Origin: Yinghuangia seranimata
Lineage (GTDB): Bacteria; Actinomycetota; Actinomycetes; Streptomycetales; Streptomycetaceae
Reading direction: 5' to 3'
Assembly (NCBI RefSeq): GCF_029953285.1
Contig: NZ_JASAOI010000045.1
Coordinates: forward strand, 62,001-126,000
Length of the DNA: 64,000 bases
Part shown: positions 51,531 through 59,987 of the stretch, piece after piece
Layout: the number at the start of each line of letters is the position of its first letter
How positions within the stretch are numbered: position 1 is the first letter of the stretch
Translations under genes and position numbers: made by a program
The notes under the pieces: generated by a model
The model's input: only the letters and a program-made list of their open reading frames with translations
Told to the model about the DNA's origin: nothing
The model's database searches: none

Positions 51531-52235
51531 ATGATGCGCACACGGGGAACAGCTCTCGCCCGATTCGCCGCCGCGCCGGCCGCGCTGGTGACCGTCCTTG
51601 CGACGGCCGGGTGTTCGTCCGACTCGTCCGACTCCGGCCCGGCCGTCTCCGTCCAACAGGTGCGCGCCCACGAGGAGTCCCTCGCGGAGGGCGCGCCCTG
51701 TCCGTTCAAGTTCGACGAGGTGAAGGCCCTGCGGGCATCCGGGGTGACGGGCCGCGTGGGCCCGGGCACTCCGCCCGCCGTGGGTGACGCCGGCCCGGCC
51801 CGGCCCGCGACGCCGGCGCAGCCGTCCTCGAGCAGCGCTCCCGCGCGCCCCGCGATACCCGGCACGCCGGAGGTCTGGCTCATCACCTGCAGCTACCGCG
51901 CGAACGCGACGGACGTCAGTGTGGCGGTGCTGGCCAGCCCGGCGGCCGAGAGCGCGGTCAGCATGCTCGCACCGCTGATCGTCAAGGGCGGGGAGATCTC
52001 GACGGCACAGCTCGAAGCGTTCCTGCCCGGAGCGATGACGGCCGAGCCCGGGGCGGTCTCGCTCACGCCGGGTCCCGGTGCCGCGGCGGTGGTGCGTGTT
52101 CCAGTCAAGGGCGAAGGCGGCGTCGCGCTGCTGGTCACGACGGAGACGGGGAGCGACCACAGCCCCGATCCCGCGCTGTCCGGCGAGGCGCTCCGCAAGG
52201 TGGCTGCGGCGTTCGCGGAGGGCGTGCGGTTCTGA
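51531..52235 (+). CDS. Putative lipoprotein of unknown function
   Basis: A 234-residue protein with a lipoprotein signal (APAALVTVLATAGC, lipobox TAGC with Cys at about residue 27), a Ser/Asp-rich start, a Pro/Ala/Ser linker and a folded C-terminal half (VWLITCSYRANATDVSVAVL, FAEGVRF). Two further Cys (APCPFKFDEV and LITCSYRA) may form a disulfide, reminiscent of actinobacterial DUF3558-type lipoproteins. ATG 51531 and 51534 are adjacent alternatives. Confidence 0.7.
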   Translation: MMRTRGTALARFAAAPAALVTVLATAGCSSDSSDSGPAVSVQQVRAHEESLAEGAPCPFKFDEVKALRASGVTGRVGPGTPPAVGDAGPARPATPAQPSSSSAPARPAIPGTPEVWLITCSYRANATDVSVAVLASPAAESAVSMLAPLIVKGGEISTAQLEAFLPGAMTAEPGAVSLTPGPGAAAVVRVPVKGEGGVALLVTTETGSDHSPDPALSGEALRKVAAAFAEGVRF

Positions 52236-52326
52236 TCCGTCCGGCGGCCGCCACCAGGGGCGGCGGCCACCCCTGCCCGGCCTCGTCGCCAGGACCGGCA
52301 AACCGGGCAACTGTAGCGTTGAAGGA

Positions 52327-53475
52327 GTGCACAGCCGCGATCCCGCCCCGGCGGCCCTGGCCCCCGTGATCGGGGCGCTGGTGGCCCACTGGTCGCCGTT
52401 TCTGCTGATCGCGGTCGCCGCGGCCGCCGACATCGCCGCGCCGGAGGCACGACGGTTCGACCAGTTGCTCGCCGCCGCGCCCGCACTGGCCGCCGCGACC
52501 TGGGGGGTGCCCGGCACCCTCCTGATCGGGCTGCTGTCCGCCGTGATGGAGTTCGCGCTGAGCTACGAGCGGAACGACGCGTTCGCGAACCAGTCGGGGA
52601 TCGGCACCGGGGTCATCCTCGCGGTGACGCTGGCCGCCGCGTACGCCAGCCGGGTCCGCCAGCGCCAGGAGCGCGACCTGTCGGACGTCCGGGCCGTCGC
52701 CGAGACCGCTCAGGGGATGGTGCTGCGCCCGCTCCCGCCGCGGCTCGGGGACGTCGAGCTCGCGGTGCGGTACGAGGCGGCCGCCGCGCAGGCCCGGATC
52801 GGCGGGGACTTCTACGAGGCGCTGCGCACCCCGTACGGCGTCCGCGTGATCCTGGGCGACGTGCAGGGCAAGGGCCTGGCGTCGGTCGAGGTGGCGTCGG
52901 TGCTCCTCGGCGCGTTCCGGGAGGCGGCCTACGACACGCCGGGCCTGCCGGAGCTGCGGGCCGGCCTGGAGCTGAGCATGCAGCGCTACAGCGAGCAGCA
53001 GGCGGAGTCGGACGCGGCCGAGCGGTTCGCGACGGCGGTGCTGGTGGAGATCCCCGAGGGCGCGCCGGTCGCGCGGCTGCTGAACTGCGGCCATCCCCCG
53101 CCGCTGCGGCTGGGCGCGGACGGCGGGGTACGGGGCGTCGAGCCGTCGGTGCCGCTGCTGCCGGTCAACCTGGGGCTGACCGTGGACGACCGCCCGCAGG
53201 TGGACGAGATCGCGTTCGGCCCGGGCGACCGGCTGCTGCTCTACACCGACGGGGTGAGCGAGACGCGCGACCGGGACGGCGCGTTCTACCCGCTGGCGGA
53301 GCGGGTGCGGGCGTGGGCGCGGGAGCCGTCGGACGGGCTGCTGGACGCGCTGCGCGCCGACATGTCCGCGTTCGGCGCGGGCGAGCGGGACGACGACGTT
53401 GCGGTGCTGGCGGTGCGACGGGCGGGCGGGCCGGGGGGCTCGACCTGGCCTGACGGCGCTGACGGCACAGCGTGA
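52327..53475 (+). CDS. Membrane-bound SpoIIE-type PP2C serine/threonine phosphatase
   Basis: A 382-residue protein with three hydrophobic N-terminal segments (to about residue 110) and a PP2C/SpoIIE domain (about 140-375). Metal-site motifs are present: ARIGGDFYEAL, VILGDVQGKGLAS, LNCGHPPPLRL, RLLLYTDGVSETRD and ERDDDVAVLAV. Such phosphatases act on anti-sigma-factor antagonists. GTG 52327 is used although the AAGGAG lies directly against it, so a near-leaderless start is possible. The degenerate paralogue follows at 53573. Confidence 0.85.
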   Translation: MHSRDPAPAALAPVIGALVAHWSPFLLIAVAAAADIAAPEARRFDQLLAAAPALAAATWGVPGTLLIGLLSAVMEFALSYERNDAFANQSGIGTGVILAVTLAAAYASRVRQRQERDLSDVRAVAETAQGMVLRPLPPRLGDVELAVRYEAAAAQARIGGDFYEALRTPYGVRVILGDVQGKGLASVEVASVLLGAFREAAYDTPGLPELRAGLELSMQRYSEQQAESDAAERFATAVLVEIPEGAPVARLLNCGHPPPLRLGADGGVRGVEPSVPLLPVNLGLTVDDRPQVDEIAFGPGDRLLLYTDGVSETRDRDGAFYPLAERVRAWAREPSDGLLDALRADMSAFGAGERDDDVAVLAVRRAGGPGGSTWPDGADGTA

Positions 53476-53572
53476 CTCTCGACTCATCTGTTTATGGATT
53501 TATCTACTCTTCATCCGGAACTGGGCAGAACGATGGTGTCCGACCTACCGCGCCCGACACCGAGGAGCCCTC

Positions 53573-54388
53573 ATGCGCACCCTGCTCGCCCCCACCGACC
53601 AGTACTTCGGCTCCGCCGTCCCGGGCTCGGGCCCCAACGGCACGGCGTCCGCCGCGACCGGCAGCCTGCGGATCGCGACCAGCATCCCCTCCGACCACCC
53701 GCACGAGCCCGCCCACCGCTTCCTCTACGGCGCGACCGCGACCCGCTTCGGGACCCGGCTGCTGTTCGGCGAGACGGCCATGGCCGGCGCCCGCGGCCTG
53801 GCGATCGCCGCGCGGCTGCTGGACGGCTTCCGCGGCGGCGCCGAGCACGAGTCGGACCTCGGCCGGGTCGCGTACCAGATGGCGCTCAGCGTCAGCGAAG
53901 AACGCATGGGCAGCGCCCAGGAACTGGCCCGGCTGACCCTGTTGGAGCACCGGCCGGACGGCATGCTCGCCGTGGTCAACCGCGGCATGCCGGCCCCGGT
54001 CCTGGTCGGCTGGGGCGAGGCGCGCAGCCTCGCCCCGCCACTCGCCCAACCCGCGATCGGGTTGCTCAACCCGGGCAGCCTGCGGGTGCCGCCGCACGCG
54101 GTGCGGTCACGGCCCGGTGAGCGGATCCTGCTGTTCACCGGCCCCGAGCCGCGCACCGCCGGCGGCGGCCCGATGGCGTCCGACCCGGGGGTCGCGGCGG
54201 CGCTCAGCGGGCCCTTCAACGTCGCACTCGAACGCCTGCGCGAGGTGCTCGGCGGCGACGAGCGGTTCGTGCTCGCGGCCGCCGAGTGCCTCGTCGAGAT
54301 CGGTGAGCCCGCCGACGCGACGGCCGCCAGCACCCCGGGCGAGGCGACCCGGCGCGCCCGCCTCGCCCGCAACCCGCTGCGCGCCTGA
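53573..54388 (+). CDS. Degenerate SpoIIE/PP2C-like pseudophosphatase
   Basis: A 271-residue soluble protein that aligns by eye with the phosphatase domain of the gene before it, but the catalytic residues are gone. LLFGETAMAGARGLA stands for ILGDVQGKGLAS, VVNRGMPAPVLVG for LNCGHPPPLRLG, ERILLFTGPEPRT for DRLLLYTDGVSETR, and there is no DDDVAV. Hydrophobic framework residues are kept, so the fold probably survives as a binding or regulatory module. ATG 53573 has GAGGAG upstream, and 97 bp separate it from the active phosphatase. Confidence 0.65.
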   Translation: MRTLLAPTDQYFGSAVPGSGPNGTASAATGSLRIATSIPSDHPHEPAHRFLYGATATRFGTRLLFGETAMAGARGLAIAARLLDGFRGGAEHESDLGRVAYQMALSVSEERMGSAQELARLTLLEHRPDGMLAVVNRGMPAPVLVGWGEARSLAPPLAQPAIGLLNPGSLRVPPHAVRSRPGERILLFTGPEPRTAGGGPMASDPGVAAALSGPFNVALERLREVLGGDERFVLAAAECLVEIGEPADATAASTPGEATRRARLARNPLRA

Positions 54389-54429
54389 CGCCGCCACGCC
54401 GCCCCGTCAGCCCCTGGCCGCCCGCGCGG

Positions 54430-55530
54430 TCAGGGGTTGATCGCGAGATCGACGTACGCCGCCAGCAGCACCAGGTGCATGCCGGCCTGCAGCGGGGTGG
54501 CCTTCCCCGGCACCACCGTCAGGATCCCGACGGCGACCGTGAGCGCGAGCAGCACCATGTGCGTCGCGCCGAGGCCGAGCAGCAGCGGGCCGGAGATCCA
54601 GATCGACGCGACGGCGACGGCCGGGATGGTCAGGCCCATGCTGGCGATCGCCGAGCCGAGCGCCAGGTTGAGACCGGTCTGCACGCGGTCGCGCAGCGCG
54701 GCGCGGTAGGCGGCGATCGACTCCGGGAGCAGCACCAGCAGGGCGATGACCACGCCCACGACCGCCTCGGGCAGCCCGGCCGACTCGACGCCGGACTCCA
54801 GCGTCGGCGAGATGACCTTCGCCAGCCCGACGACGGACACGAGTGCGAGGCCGAGCAGGCCGAGGCTGAACCACGCCTCGCCCGCCTCCGGCCGCGTCCC
54901 GTGCTCCTCGTCGACGGGCTCGCCGGCGGAGGTCACCGGCAGGAAGTCCTCACGGTGCCGGATGGTCTGCGTCGCGACGAACAGCCCGTACACCAGGGCG
55001 GACGCGATCGCGGCGAACACCAGCTGCTGCCCGGAGAACTTCGGTCCCGGCGAGCTGGTGGTGAACGTCGGCAGGACGAGGCTGAGCCCGGCCAGCGTCG
55101 CCACGGTCGCGAGTTCCGCGCCGGCGCCCTCGGGGTTGAACCGCGCGACCCCGCCGCGCAGCGCGCCGACCATCAGGCACATGCCGACGATGCCGTTGCA
55201 GGTGATCATGACCGCGGCGAAGACGGTGTCCCGCGCGAGCGAGGCGCCCTTCGTCCCTTCGCTGCTCACCATGAGCGTGATGATGAGCGCGACCTCGATG
55301 ACCGTGACCGCGACCGCGAGCACCAGCGCCCCCATCGGCTCCCCGACCCGGTGCGCCACCACCTCGGCGTGATGCACCGCCGCGAGCACCGCCCCGGCGA
55401 GCAGCACCGCGACGACCCCCACCACCCACCCGGGATTGTCCCGCCCCCAGGTGAAGCCGAGCGCGACCAGCGCCATGATCGGCACAAACGTCGTCCAACC
55501 GAGCAGCGGTCCACGCAGAGCTTCAGCCAC
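54430..55530 (-). CDS. chaA: ChaA-like calcium/sodium:proton antiporter
   Basis: A 366-residue membrane protein with two CaCA-type alpha repeats: GALVLAVAVTVIEVALIITL (repeat 1, Glu at about residue 79) and VALLVLLPESIAAYRAALRD with LNLALGSAIASMGLTIP (repeat 2, Glu near 272). A short acidic cytoplasmic loop (VDEEHGTRPEAGE) separates them. It exchanges cations for protons across the membrane. The start is GTG 55530. A decayed copy of its 5 prime end lies at 55852-55930. Confidence 0.85.
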   Translation of the reverse strand: MAEALRGPLLGWTTFVPIMALVALGFTWGRDNPGWVVGVVAVLLAGAVLAAVHHAEVVAHRVGEPMGALVLAVAVTVIEVALIITLMVSSEGTKGASLARDTVFAAVMITCNGIVGMCLMVGALRGGVARFNPEGAGAELATVATLAGLSLVLPTFTTSSPGPKFSGQQLVFAAIASALVYGLFVATQTIRHREDFLPVTSAGEPVDEEHGTRPEAGEAWFSLGLLGLALVSVVGLAKVISPTLESGVESAGLPEAVVGVVIALLVLLPESIAAYRAALRDRVQTGLNLALGSAIASMGLTIPAVAVASIWISGPLLLGLGATHMVLLALTVAVGILTVVPGKATPLQAGMHLVLLAAYVDLAINP

Positions 55531-55987
55531 GCACGCGATCGTTCCATGCCAAAGCCGACTTATCGGTCATGACACCCGACGTGCAGGCCGCCCTGACGAG
55601 ACGGCTTCCGGGGCGGGCTGGGCGCGTGGTGGGAGAGCACACGCGAACACGCGTGGGCCGGGGGTCACCCGCCACCGGCGAGCCCAGGGTCTGCGGCAAC
55701 ACGGGCCGGCCCCCGGCACCAGCGGCACGAGCGCGTCCGCCGCACCGCATCCGCATCTGGCCGGCTCAGCTCGCGCGAAGGCCTTACGTACCGCGGGCCC
55801 GGCTCCGACGGCAGGGCGCGCATCTCCCGAACAGCCCGCTCGCCTCAACCGGGTTCCAACGGAGCAGCGGTCCACGCGGAGCTCAGCCGCGCAGGCGGCC
55901 GCTCCATGCCAATGCCGGCTCATTGGTCACGCCTCTCGCCCGGACCACGCCCGGCCGTCGGGCCGGCCACCCTCGTCGGGTCCCGGC
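55531..55987. repeat. Gene-free region with decayed duplications of flanking gene ends
   Basis: No gene is seen. About 80 bp at 55852-55930 repeat 55492-55570, including the chaA start region (shared GAGCAGCGGTCCACGC at 55501 and 55862, TCCATGCCAA at 55543 and 55903), with a one-base shift. A second pair, CCGGCTCAGCTCGCGCGAAG at 55761 and CCGGCTCAGGTCGCGCGGAG at 55983, repeats the 3 prime end of the PaaX gene. The arrangement implies a duplication of the junction followed by decay. Confidence 0.75.
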
Positions 55988-56821
55988 TCAGGTCGCGCGG
56001 AGGCCTGTCACCGCTTCGACGTGGCGGAGGCTCGGGGTGGCGAGGAGGGCGTGGAGTTCCTGGAAGAGGCGTCTGGCCTCCACGGCGTTCCAGTCGGCGG
56101 GGAGCAACTCGGCCGGGAGGCCCGGGTCGAGGTAGGGGAGGCGGCGCCAGGCGGTGAGCATCGGGACGTAGGCGCGGAAGGCTTCGTCCTCGGCGACCGG
56201 GGGCCGCAGCTCGGTCGCCAGCGGGCGGTACGCCGCGGTGAACTCGGCGTACTGGTCCTCGATGGCCTTGAAGTCCCACCACGTCCCGACCACCGAGGCC
56301 AGGTCGTCGAAGCCGGCGTAAGCGCCGGCGAACAGGTGGACGTAGTCGCTGAGTCCGACCCGGCCCAGCGTCGCGCGGGCGTCCGCGAGCAGCCGCCGCG
56401 GCGCGACCCACACGCCCGGCGCGGCCTTGCCGAAGCCGAGCCACGTCAGCCTGGACCGCAGCTGGTGCCGCGCGGCGCGCTCGGTCTCCGGGACCGAGAA
56501 CACCGCGACGACCCAGCCGTCCTCCAGCGCGGCCGGCTCCAGGCCGCCCAGGATCCGCCGGTCGCCCTCGTCGAACACCGGCCCCAGCACGGGCGTGAGC
56601 CGGTAGCCCGTGCCCGCGCGCGGCCCGGTGCCGCGCTCCTGCGTCAGGATGCCCCGCTTCTTCAGGCGGGAGATGGCCGACCGGACGGCGGGCGCGTCGA
56701 CGTCCAGGTCGGCCATCAGGGTGATGAGGTCCGCGATCGGGACCCATCCGCCGCACGGCCGCACGAACGCGCCGTAGATGGTGCTGATGAGCGCACCGGG
56801 CCGGGGCGCGGTCTCGACCAT
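55988..56821 (-). CDS. PaaX-family transcriptional regulator
   Basis: A 277-residue regulator: winged-helix N-domain (TIYGAFVRPCGGWVPIADLI, VDAPAVRSAISRLKKRGILT), a PaaX-like middle (GWVVAVFSVPETERAARHQL, WLGFGKAAPGVWVAPRRL) and the C-terminal PaaX domain (LPYLDPGLPAELLPADW). PaaX-type proteins repress aromatic-acid catabolism and respond to aryl-CoA esters. It is last in the aromatic operon, 43 bp after the FAH-family gene, so it is likely the local repressor responding to a CoA thioester intermediate. Confidence 0.9.
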   Translation of the reverse strand: MVETAPRPGALISTIYGAFVRPCGGWVPIADLITLMADLDVDAPAVRSAISRLKKRGILTQERGTGPRAGTGYRLTPVLGPVFDEGDRRILGGLEPAALEDGWVVAVFSVPETERAARHQLRSRLTWLGFGKAAPGVWVAPRRLLADARATLGRVGLSDYVHLFAGAYAGFDDLASVVGTWWDFKAIEDQYAEFTAAYRPLATELRPPVAEDEAFRAYVPMLTAWRRLPYLDPGLPAELLPADWNAVEARRLFQELHALLATPSLRHVEAVTGLRAT

Positions 56822-56864
56822 GGGCTGCCTCCGTGTGTTCGGCGGGCGACGGGTTCGCCAGGGC

Positions 56865-57761
56865 TCAGCGGGCGTCCACCACGGGGTTGCTGAGCGTCCC
56901 GATCCCCTGCACGGTGGCCTCGACCACGTCGCCGGGCCACAGGTACTCCGGCGGAACCATGCCCGCGCCGACGCCCGACGGCGAGCCCGTCGAGATGACG
57001 TCGCCGGGTTCGAGCGTCATGCCGGAGGTGATGTCCGCGATCAGCTTCGGGATCTTGAACAGCATGTGCCGGGTGTTGGACTTCTGCTTGGTCTGCCCGT
57101 TGACCGTCAGCGACAGGTCGAGGTCCAGCGGGTCCGCGATCTCGTCGGCGGTCACGACGGCGGGGCCGAACGGGCAGTACGAGTCCTGGCCCTTGGAGAA
57201 GAACCACTGGCCCGACCGGCGTTGGTCGCGGGCGCTGATGTCGTTCATGATGCTGTAGCCGAAGACGTAGTCGTACGCGTCCTCTTCGCTCACCTTGAAC
57301 GCGGTGCGCCCGATGACGACAGCGAGTTCGCACTCCCAGTCGAGCTGCTGCGTCAGGTCGCCGTTGTGGAGGATCGGCTGCCCGGTCCCGGTCACGGCGG
57401 TGGCCGGCTTACCGAACAGCACGGGGCGGTCCGGGAGTTCCTTGTCGGTGTCGAGCGTGCGGCTGGACTCGGCGACGTGCTCGACGTAGTTCAGGCCGAT
57501 GCCGATCACCTTGCCGGGGCGCAGCGGCGCCCGCAGTGAGACGTCGGACAGCGCGTGCCCGGGGGCGTCCGCGCCGGCGGACTCGACGAGCGAACGCACC
57601 GCGGCCAGCGCCTCCGGCCCGCCCCGCACCACGGACAGCAGCCCGTCGGGGATCTCGGCGCCGCGCTCGGCGGCCAGTGCCGCGAGGTCGACGACGCGTC
57701 CGCCGGCCTCGGCGCCGAACCGCTCGGGTCCGCCGTCGACGGTGTAGGTGATCAGTCGCAT
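56865..57761 (-). CDS. Fumarylacetoacetate hydrolase-family protein (probable fumaryl- or maleylpyruvate hydrolase)
   Basis: A 298-residue FAH-fold enzyme: VIGIGLNYVEHVAE (about residues 86-99), WECELAVVIGR with the metal Glu pair, DYVFGYSIMNDISARDQ and VISTGSPSGVG near the end. In gentisate breakdown this family cleaves maleylpyruvate or fumarylpyruvate to pyruvate and a dicarboxylate. ATG 57761 has GAGGAA 5-10 nt upstream and overlaps the dioxygenase 3 prime end by 10 nt. No maleylpyruvate isomerase is in the window, so direct maleylpyruvate hydrolysis or an isomerase elsewhere must be assumed. Confidence 0.85.
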   Translation of the reverse strand: MRLITYTVDGGPERFGAEAGGRVVDLAALAAERGAEIPDGLLSVVRGGPEALAAVRSLVESAGADAPGHALSDVSLRAPLRPGKVIGIGLNYVEHVAESSRTLDTDKELPDRPVLFGKPATAVTGTGQPILHNGDLTQQLDWECELAVVIGRTAFKVSEEDAYDYVFGYSIMNDISARDQRRSGQWFFSKGQDSYCPFGPAVVTADEIADPLDLDLSLTVNGQTKQKSNTRHMLFKIPKLIADITSGMTLEPGDVISTGSPSGVGAGMVPPEYLWPGDVVEATVQGIGTLSNPVVDAR

Positions 57762-58837
57762 TTTTCCTCTTCTCGGTAGAAGCCCAGTGAGCGCATCACC
57801 GGGAAGTCGTTGAACGAGAACAGGACGGCGTCGTCCGACTGGTCGAGGTTCTCGTGCTCGTGCCACGCCCACGACGGGACGCAGAAGATGTCGCCCTTGC
57901 TCCACTCGAAGCGCTGCCCGCCGACGACGGACACGCCGCGCCCCTTGGCGACCGTGTACACGACCGAACCGGTGTGCCGGTGCGCCTTGGTCGCCTGCCC
58001 CGGCAGCAGCAGCTGCAGGTGCGCGCCCATGGTCGGCATGACCGACCCGCCGGTCACGGGGTTGGTGTACTCCATGATCACGCCGTCGTACGGGGAGCCC
58101 TCGCCGGTCCTGGCGAGGTCCCGCAGCGCCTGGTAGCTCGGCTCCCACGGCCAGGCCAGCAGCGGCGAGTAGGGCCGGGTCCACTTCTCGACGCCGTAGG
58201 GCAGCAGGTTGCCGCCGTACGTGAGCACCGAGGCGTTGACGACCGGCCGGGCCCGCTGGTACAGCTCCGGGTGGACCTCGTAGAAGCCCGCGTCGAGCGC
58301 GTTGACCAGCGGGATGTCGAGGCCGTCCTGCCAGATGACCGGCTCGTCCTCGCCCTCGTTGCCGTGCTCGTGCCACGTGCCGTTGGGGGTGATCGCGAAG
58401 TCGCCGGGCCCGACCCGGAGCTTCTCGCCGTCGACGATCGTCCAGGCGCCCTGGCCCTCGTGGACGAACCGCAGGGCGGCGGCCTGGTGCCGGTGCGCGG
58501 TCATCGCCTCGCCCGGGCCCATGATCTGCAGGCCGGTGTAGAGCAGCCCGACCGCGGCGCTGACGTCGCGTCGGCCCGGGTTGACCAGCATGACCACGCG
58601 GCGTCCGGCGTCGTCGGCCTTGACCAGGTCCAGGGCCTTGCGCACCAGCGGGCGCAGGTCGGAGTAGCGCCACAGCACCGGCACGGACGTGGGCTGCGGG
58701 TACCACGGTTCGATCTTGTTGGCGACCGTCCACAGCGCGCCGGCCTCGAGGCCGGCCAGTTCGCCGTAGTAGGCCTCCAGTTCGGGGGTGTCGGACACGC
58801 GTGCCCGGCCGAGCATGCTGTCGTCCTGCGTCGTCAT
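57752..58837 (-). CDS. Gentisate 1,2-dioxygenase (double-cupin)
   Basis: A 361-residue bicupin. Cupin 1 has TAHRHQAAALRFVHEGQGAW and GDFAITPNGTWHEHG (Fe ligands His, His, His; about residues 113-170). Cupin 2 has KAHRHTGSVVYTVAKGRG and GDIFCVPSWAWHEHEN (about 285-335). This is the gentisate 1,2-dioxygenase layout; it opens the ring to maleylpyruvate with Fe(II) and O2. The ATG overlaps the nitrilase stop (58834-58837). Confidence 0.9.
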   Translation of the reverse strand: MTTQDDSMLGRARVSDTPELEAYYGELAGLEAGALWTVANKIEPWYPQPTSVPVLWRYSDLRPLVRKALDLVKADDAGRRVVMLVNPGRRDVSAAVGLLYTGLQIMGPGEAMTAHRHQAAALRFVHEGQGAWTIVDGEKLRVGPGDFAITPNGTWHEHGNEGEDEPVIWQDGLDIPLVNALDAGFYEVHPELYQRARPVVNASVLTYGGNLLPYGVEKWTRPYSPLLAWPWEPSYQALRDLARTGEGSPYDGVIMEYTNPVTGGSVMPTMGAHLQLLLPGQATKAHRHTGSVVYTVAKGRGVSVVGGQRFEWSKGDIFCVPSWAWHEHENLDQSDDAVLFSFNDFPVMRSLGFYREEEKCD

Positions 58838-59877
58838 GACCCCTCCTCCTGAGTGTCCTGCACGTCCTGTACGCGGGTTCCGGCGGCCGGGTCGACGGCG
58901 AAGCCGACCGGGCGGCGCGGCCGGTTGTCGACGGTCAGCCGGAAGATGTCGAAGCGGTTGTAGTGGCCGAGGATGTCGTGCATCTGCTTGGGCTGGATGC
59001 AGCGGTTGAGGTCGATCTCGGCGTAGACGACGCCCTCGTCGTCGACGAGCGGTTCGGAGACCGGCCGCCCGTCGGGGCCGAAGATCCCGGACAGCGCGCT
59101 GCGGGGGCGTGCGAGCAGCTTGCGGACCTCGTCGTCGTCGCCGGCGACCGCGTCGACGATCTCGGGCGAGACGGTCGAGCACGACACGACGGTGAAGACC
59201 TTGCCCTCGAAGCAGTGTGCGGCGGCGCGCACCGCGATCGCCTCGGCCATGTCGTAGTCGGCGGGCGCGACCGGCAGCGCGATGTAGCTTGCCGCGTGCA
59301 CGAGTTCGCCCTGCGACAGCAGCGCGAACCGGGCGAGGGTGTTGGTGTTCTCGCCGCACGCGAGGACACCGAGCGGGCCGACCGCCGTCGGGTGGACGCG
59401 CAGCGAACTGCCGTCGCCGCCCGTCCAAGTGAGCTTCTCGGCCCACGTGGGCACGAGCTTGCGGTGGACGCCGAGCAGTTCGCCGTCGTCGCCGATGGTG
59501 AGCATCGTGTTGTAGAGCTCGCCGAGGCTGTGCGCGCCGCGTTCGTTGACGCCGATCACGACGACGGCGCCGGCCTCGCGGGCCGCGGCGCGCAGCGTCT
59601 CGACGTGCGGCCCGGGGATGTCGACCGAGGCCTTGTAAAGGCGTTCGAACCACGGCGAGCCCTGGACGGGGTTCATCGTCCAGTTCCAGTACGGGTATCC
59701 GGCGACGAACACCTCGGGGAAGACGATCAGCTTGGCGCCGTTCGCGGCGGCCTCGCGGATGATCCGCACGGCCTTGGCCACCGTGCCGGCGGTGTCGAGG
59801 AACACCGGCGCGGCCTGCACGGCGGCCGCGGTGAAGCGCGGCAGTTCGTCTCTCTGATGGTCCAGCAGGTTCTGCAT
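58834..59877 (-). CDS. Nitrilase (carbon-nitrogen hydrolase family)
   Basis: A 347-residue enzyme with the complete Glu-Lys-Cys triad: KLIVFPEVFVAGYPYWNW (Glu about residue 54), HRKLVPTWAEKLTW (Lys about 135) and VLACGENTNTLARF (Cys about 169), with the CGENTN signature of true nitrilases rather than amidases. It hydrolyses R-CN to R-COOH and ammonia. It is coupled by a 4-nt overlap to gentisate dioxygenase and follows the salicylyl-CoA hydroxylase gene, so an aromatic nitrile entering this pathway is a reasonable inference. Confidence 0.88.
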   Translation of the reverse strand: MQNLLDHQRDELPRFTAAAVQAAPVFLDTAGTVAKAVRIIREAAANGAKLIVFPEVFVAGYPYWNWTMNPVQGSPWFERLYKASVDIPGPHVETLRAAAREAGAVVVIGVNERGAHSLGELYNTMLTIGDDGELLGVHRKLVPTWAEKLTWTGGDGSSLRVHPTAVGPLGVLACGENTNTLARFALLSQGELVHAASYIALPVAPADYDMAEAIAVRAAAHCFEGKVFTVVSCSTVSPEIVDAVAGDDDEVRKLLARPRSALSGIFGPDGRPVSEPLVDDEGVVYAEIDLNRCIQPKQMHDILGHYNRFDIFRLTVDNRPRRPVGFAVDPAAGTRVQDVQDTQEEGS

Positions 59878-59930
59878 GCGGGGCTCCGTGGGTGGGTCCG
59901 GGTCCGTCCGGGTGGTCGCGGTGGTCCTGG

Positions 59931-59987
59931 TGGCTGCCGGTGGTCCGGGTGGCTGCCGGTGATCCGGGTGGCTGCCGGCGGTTCAGC
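59931..59987. repeat. 19-bp tandem repeat between nitrilase and hydroxylase genes
   Basis: TGGCTGCCGG recurs at 59931, 59950 and 59969, giving three 19-bp units (TGGCTGCCGGTGGTCCGGG and variants) in the 105-bp gap. The last unit runs into the hydroxylase stop codon, so the repeat may have grown from the gene end. Confidence 0.7.
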
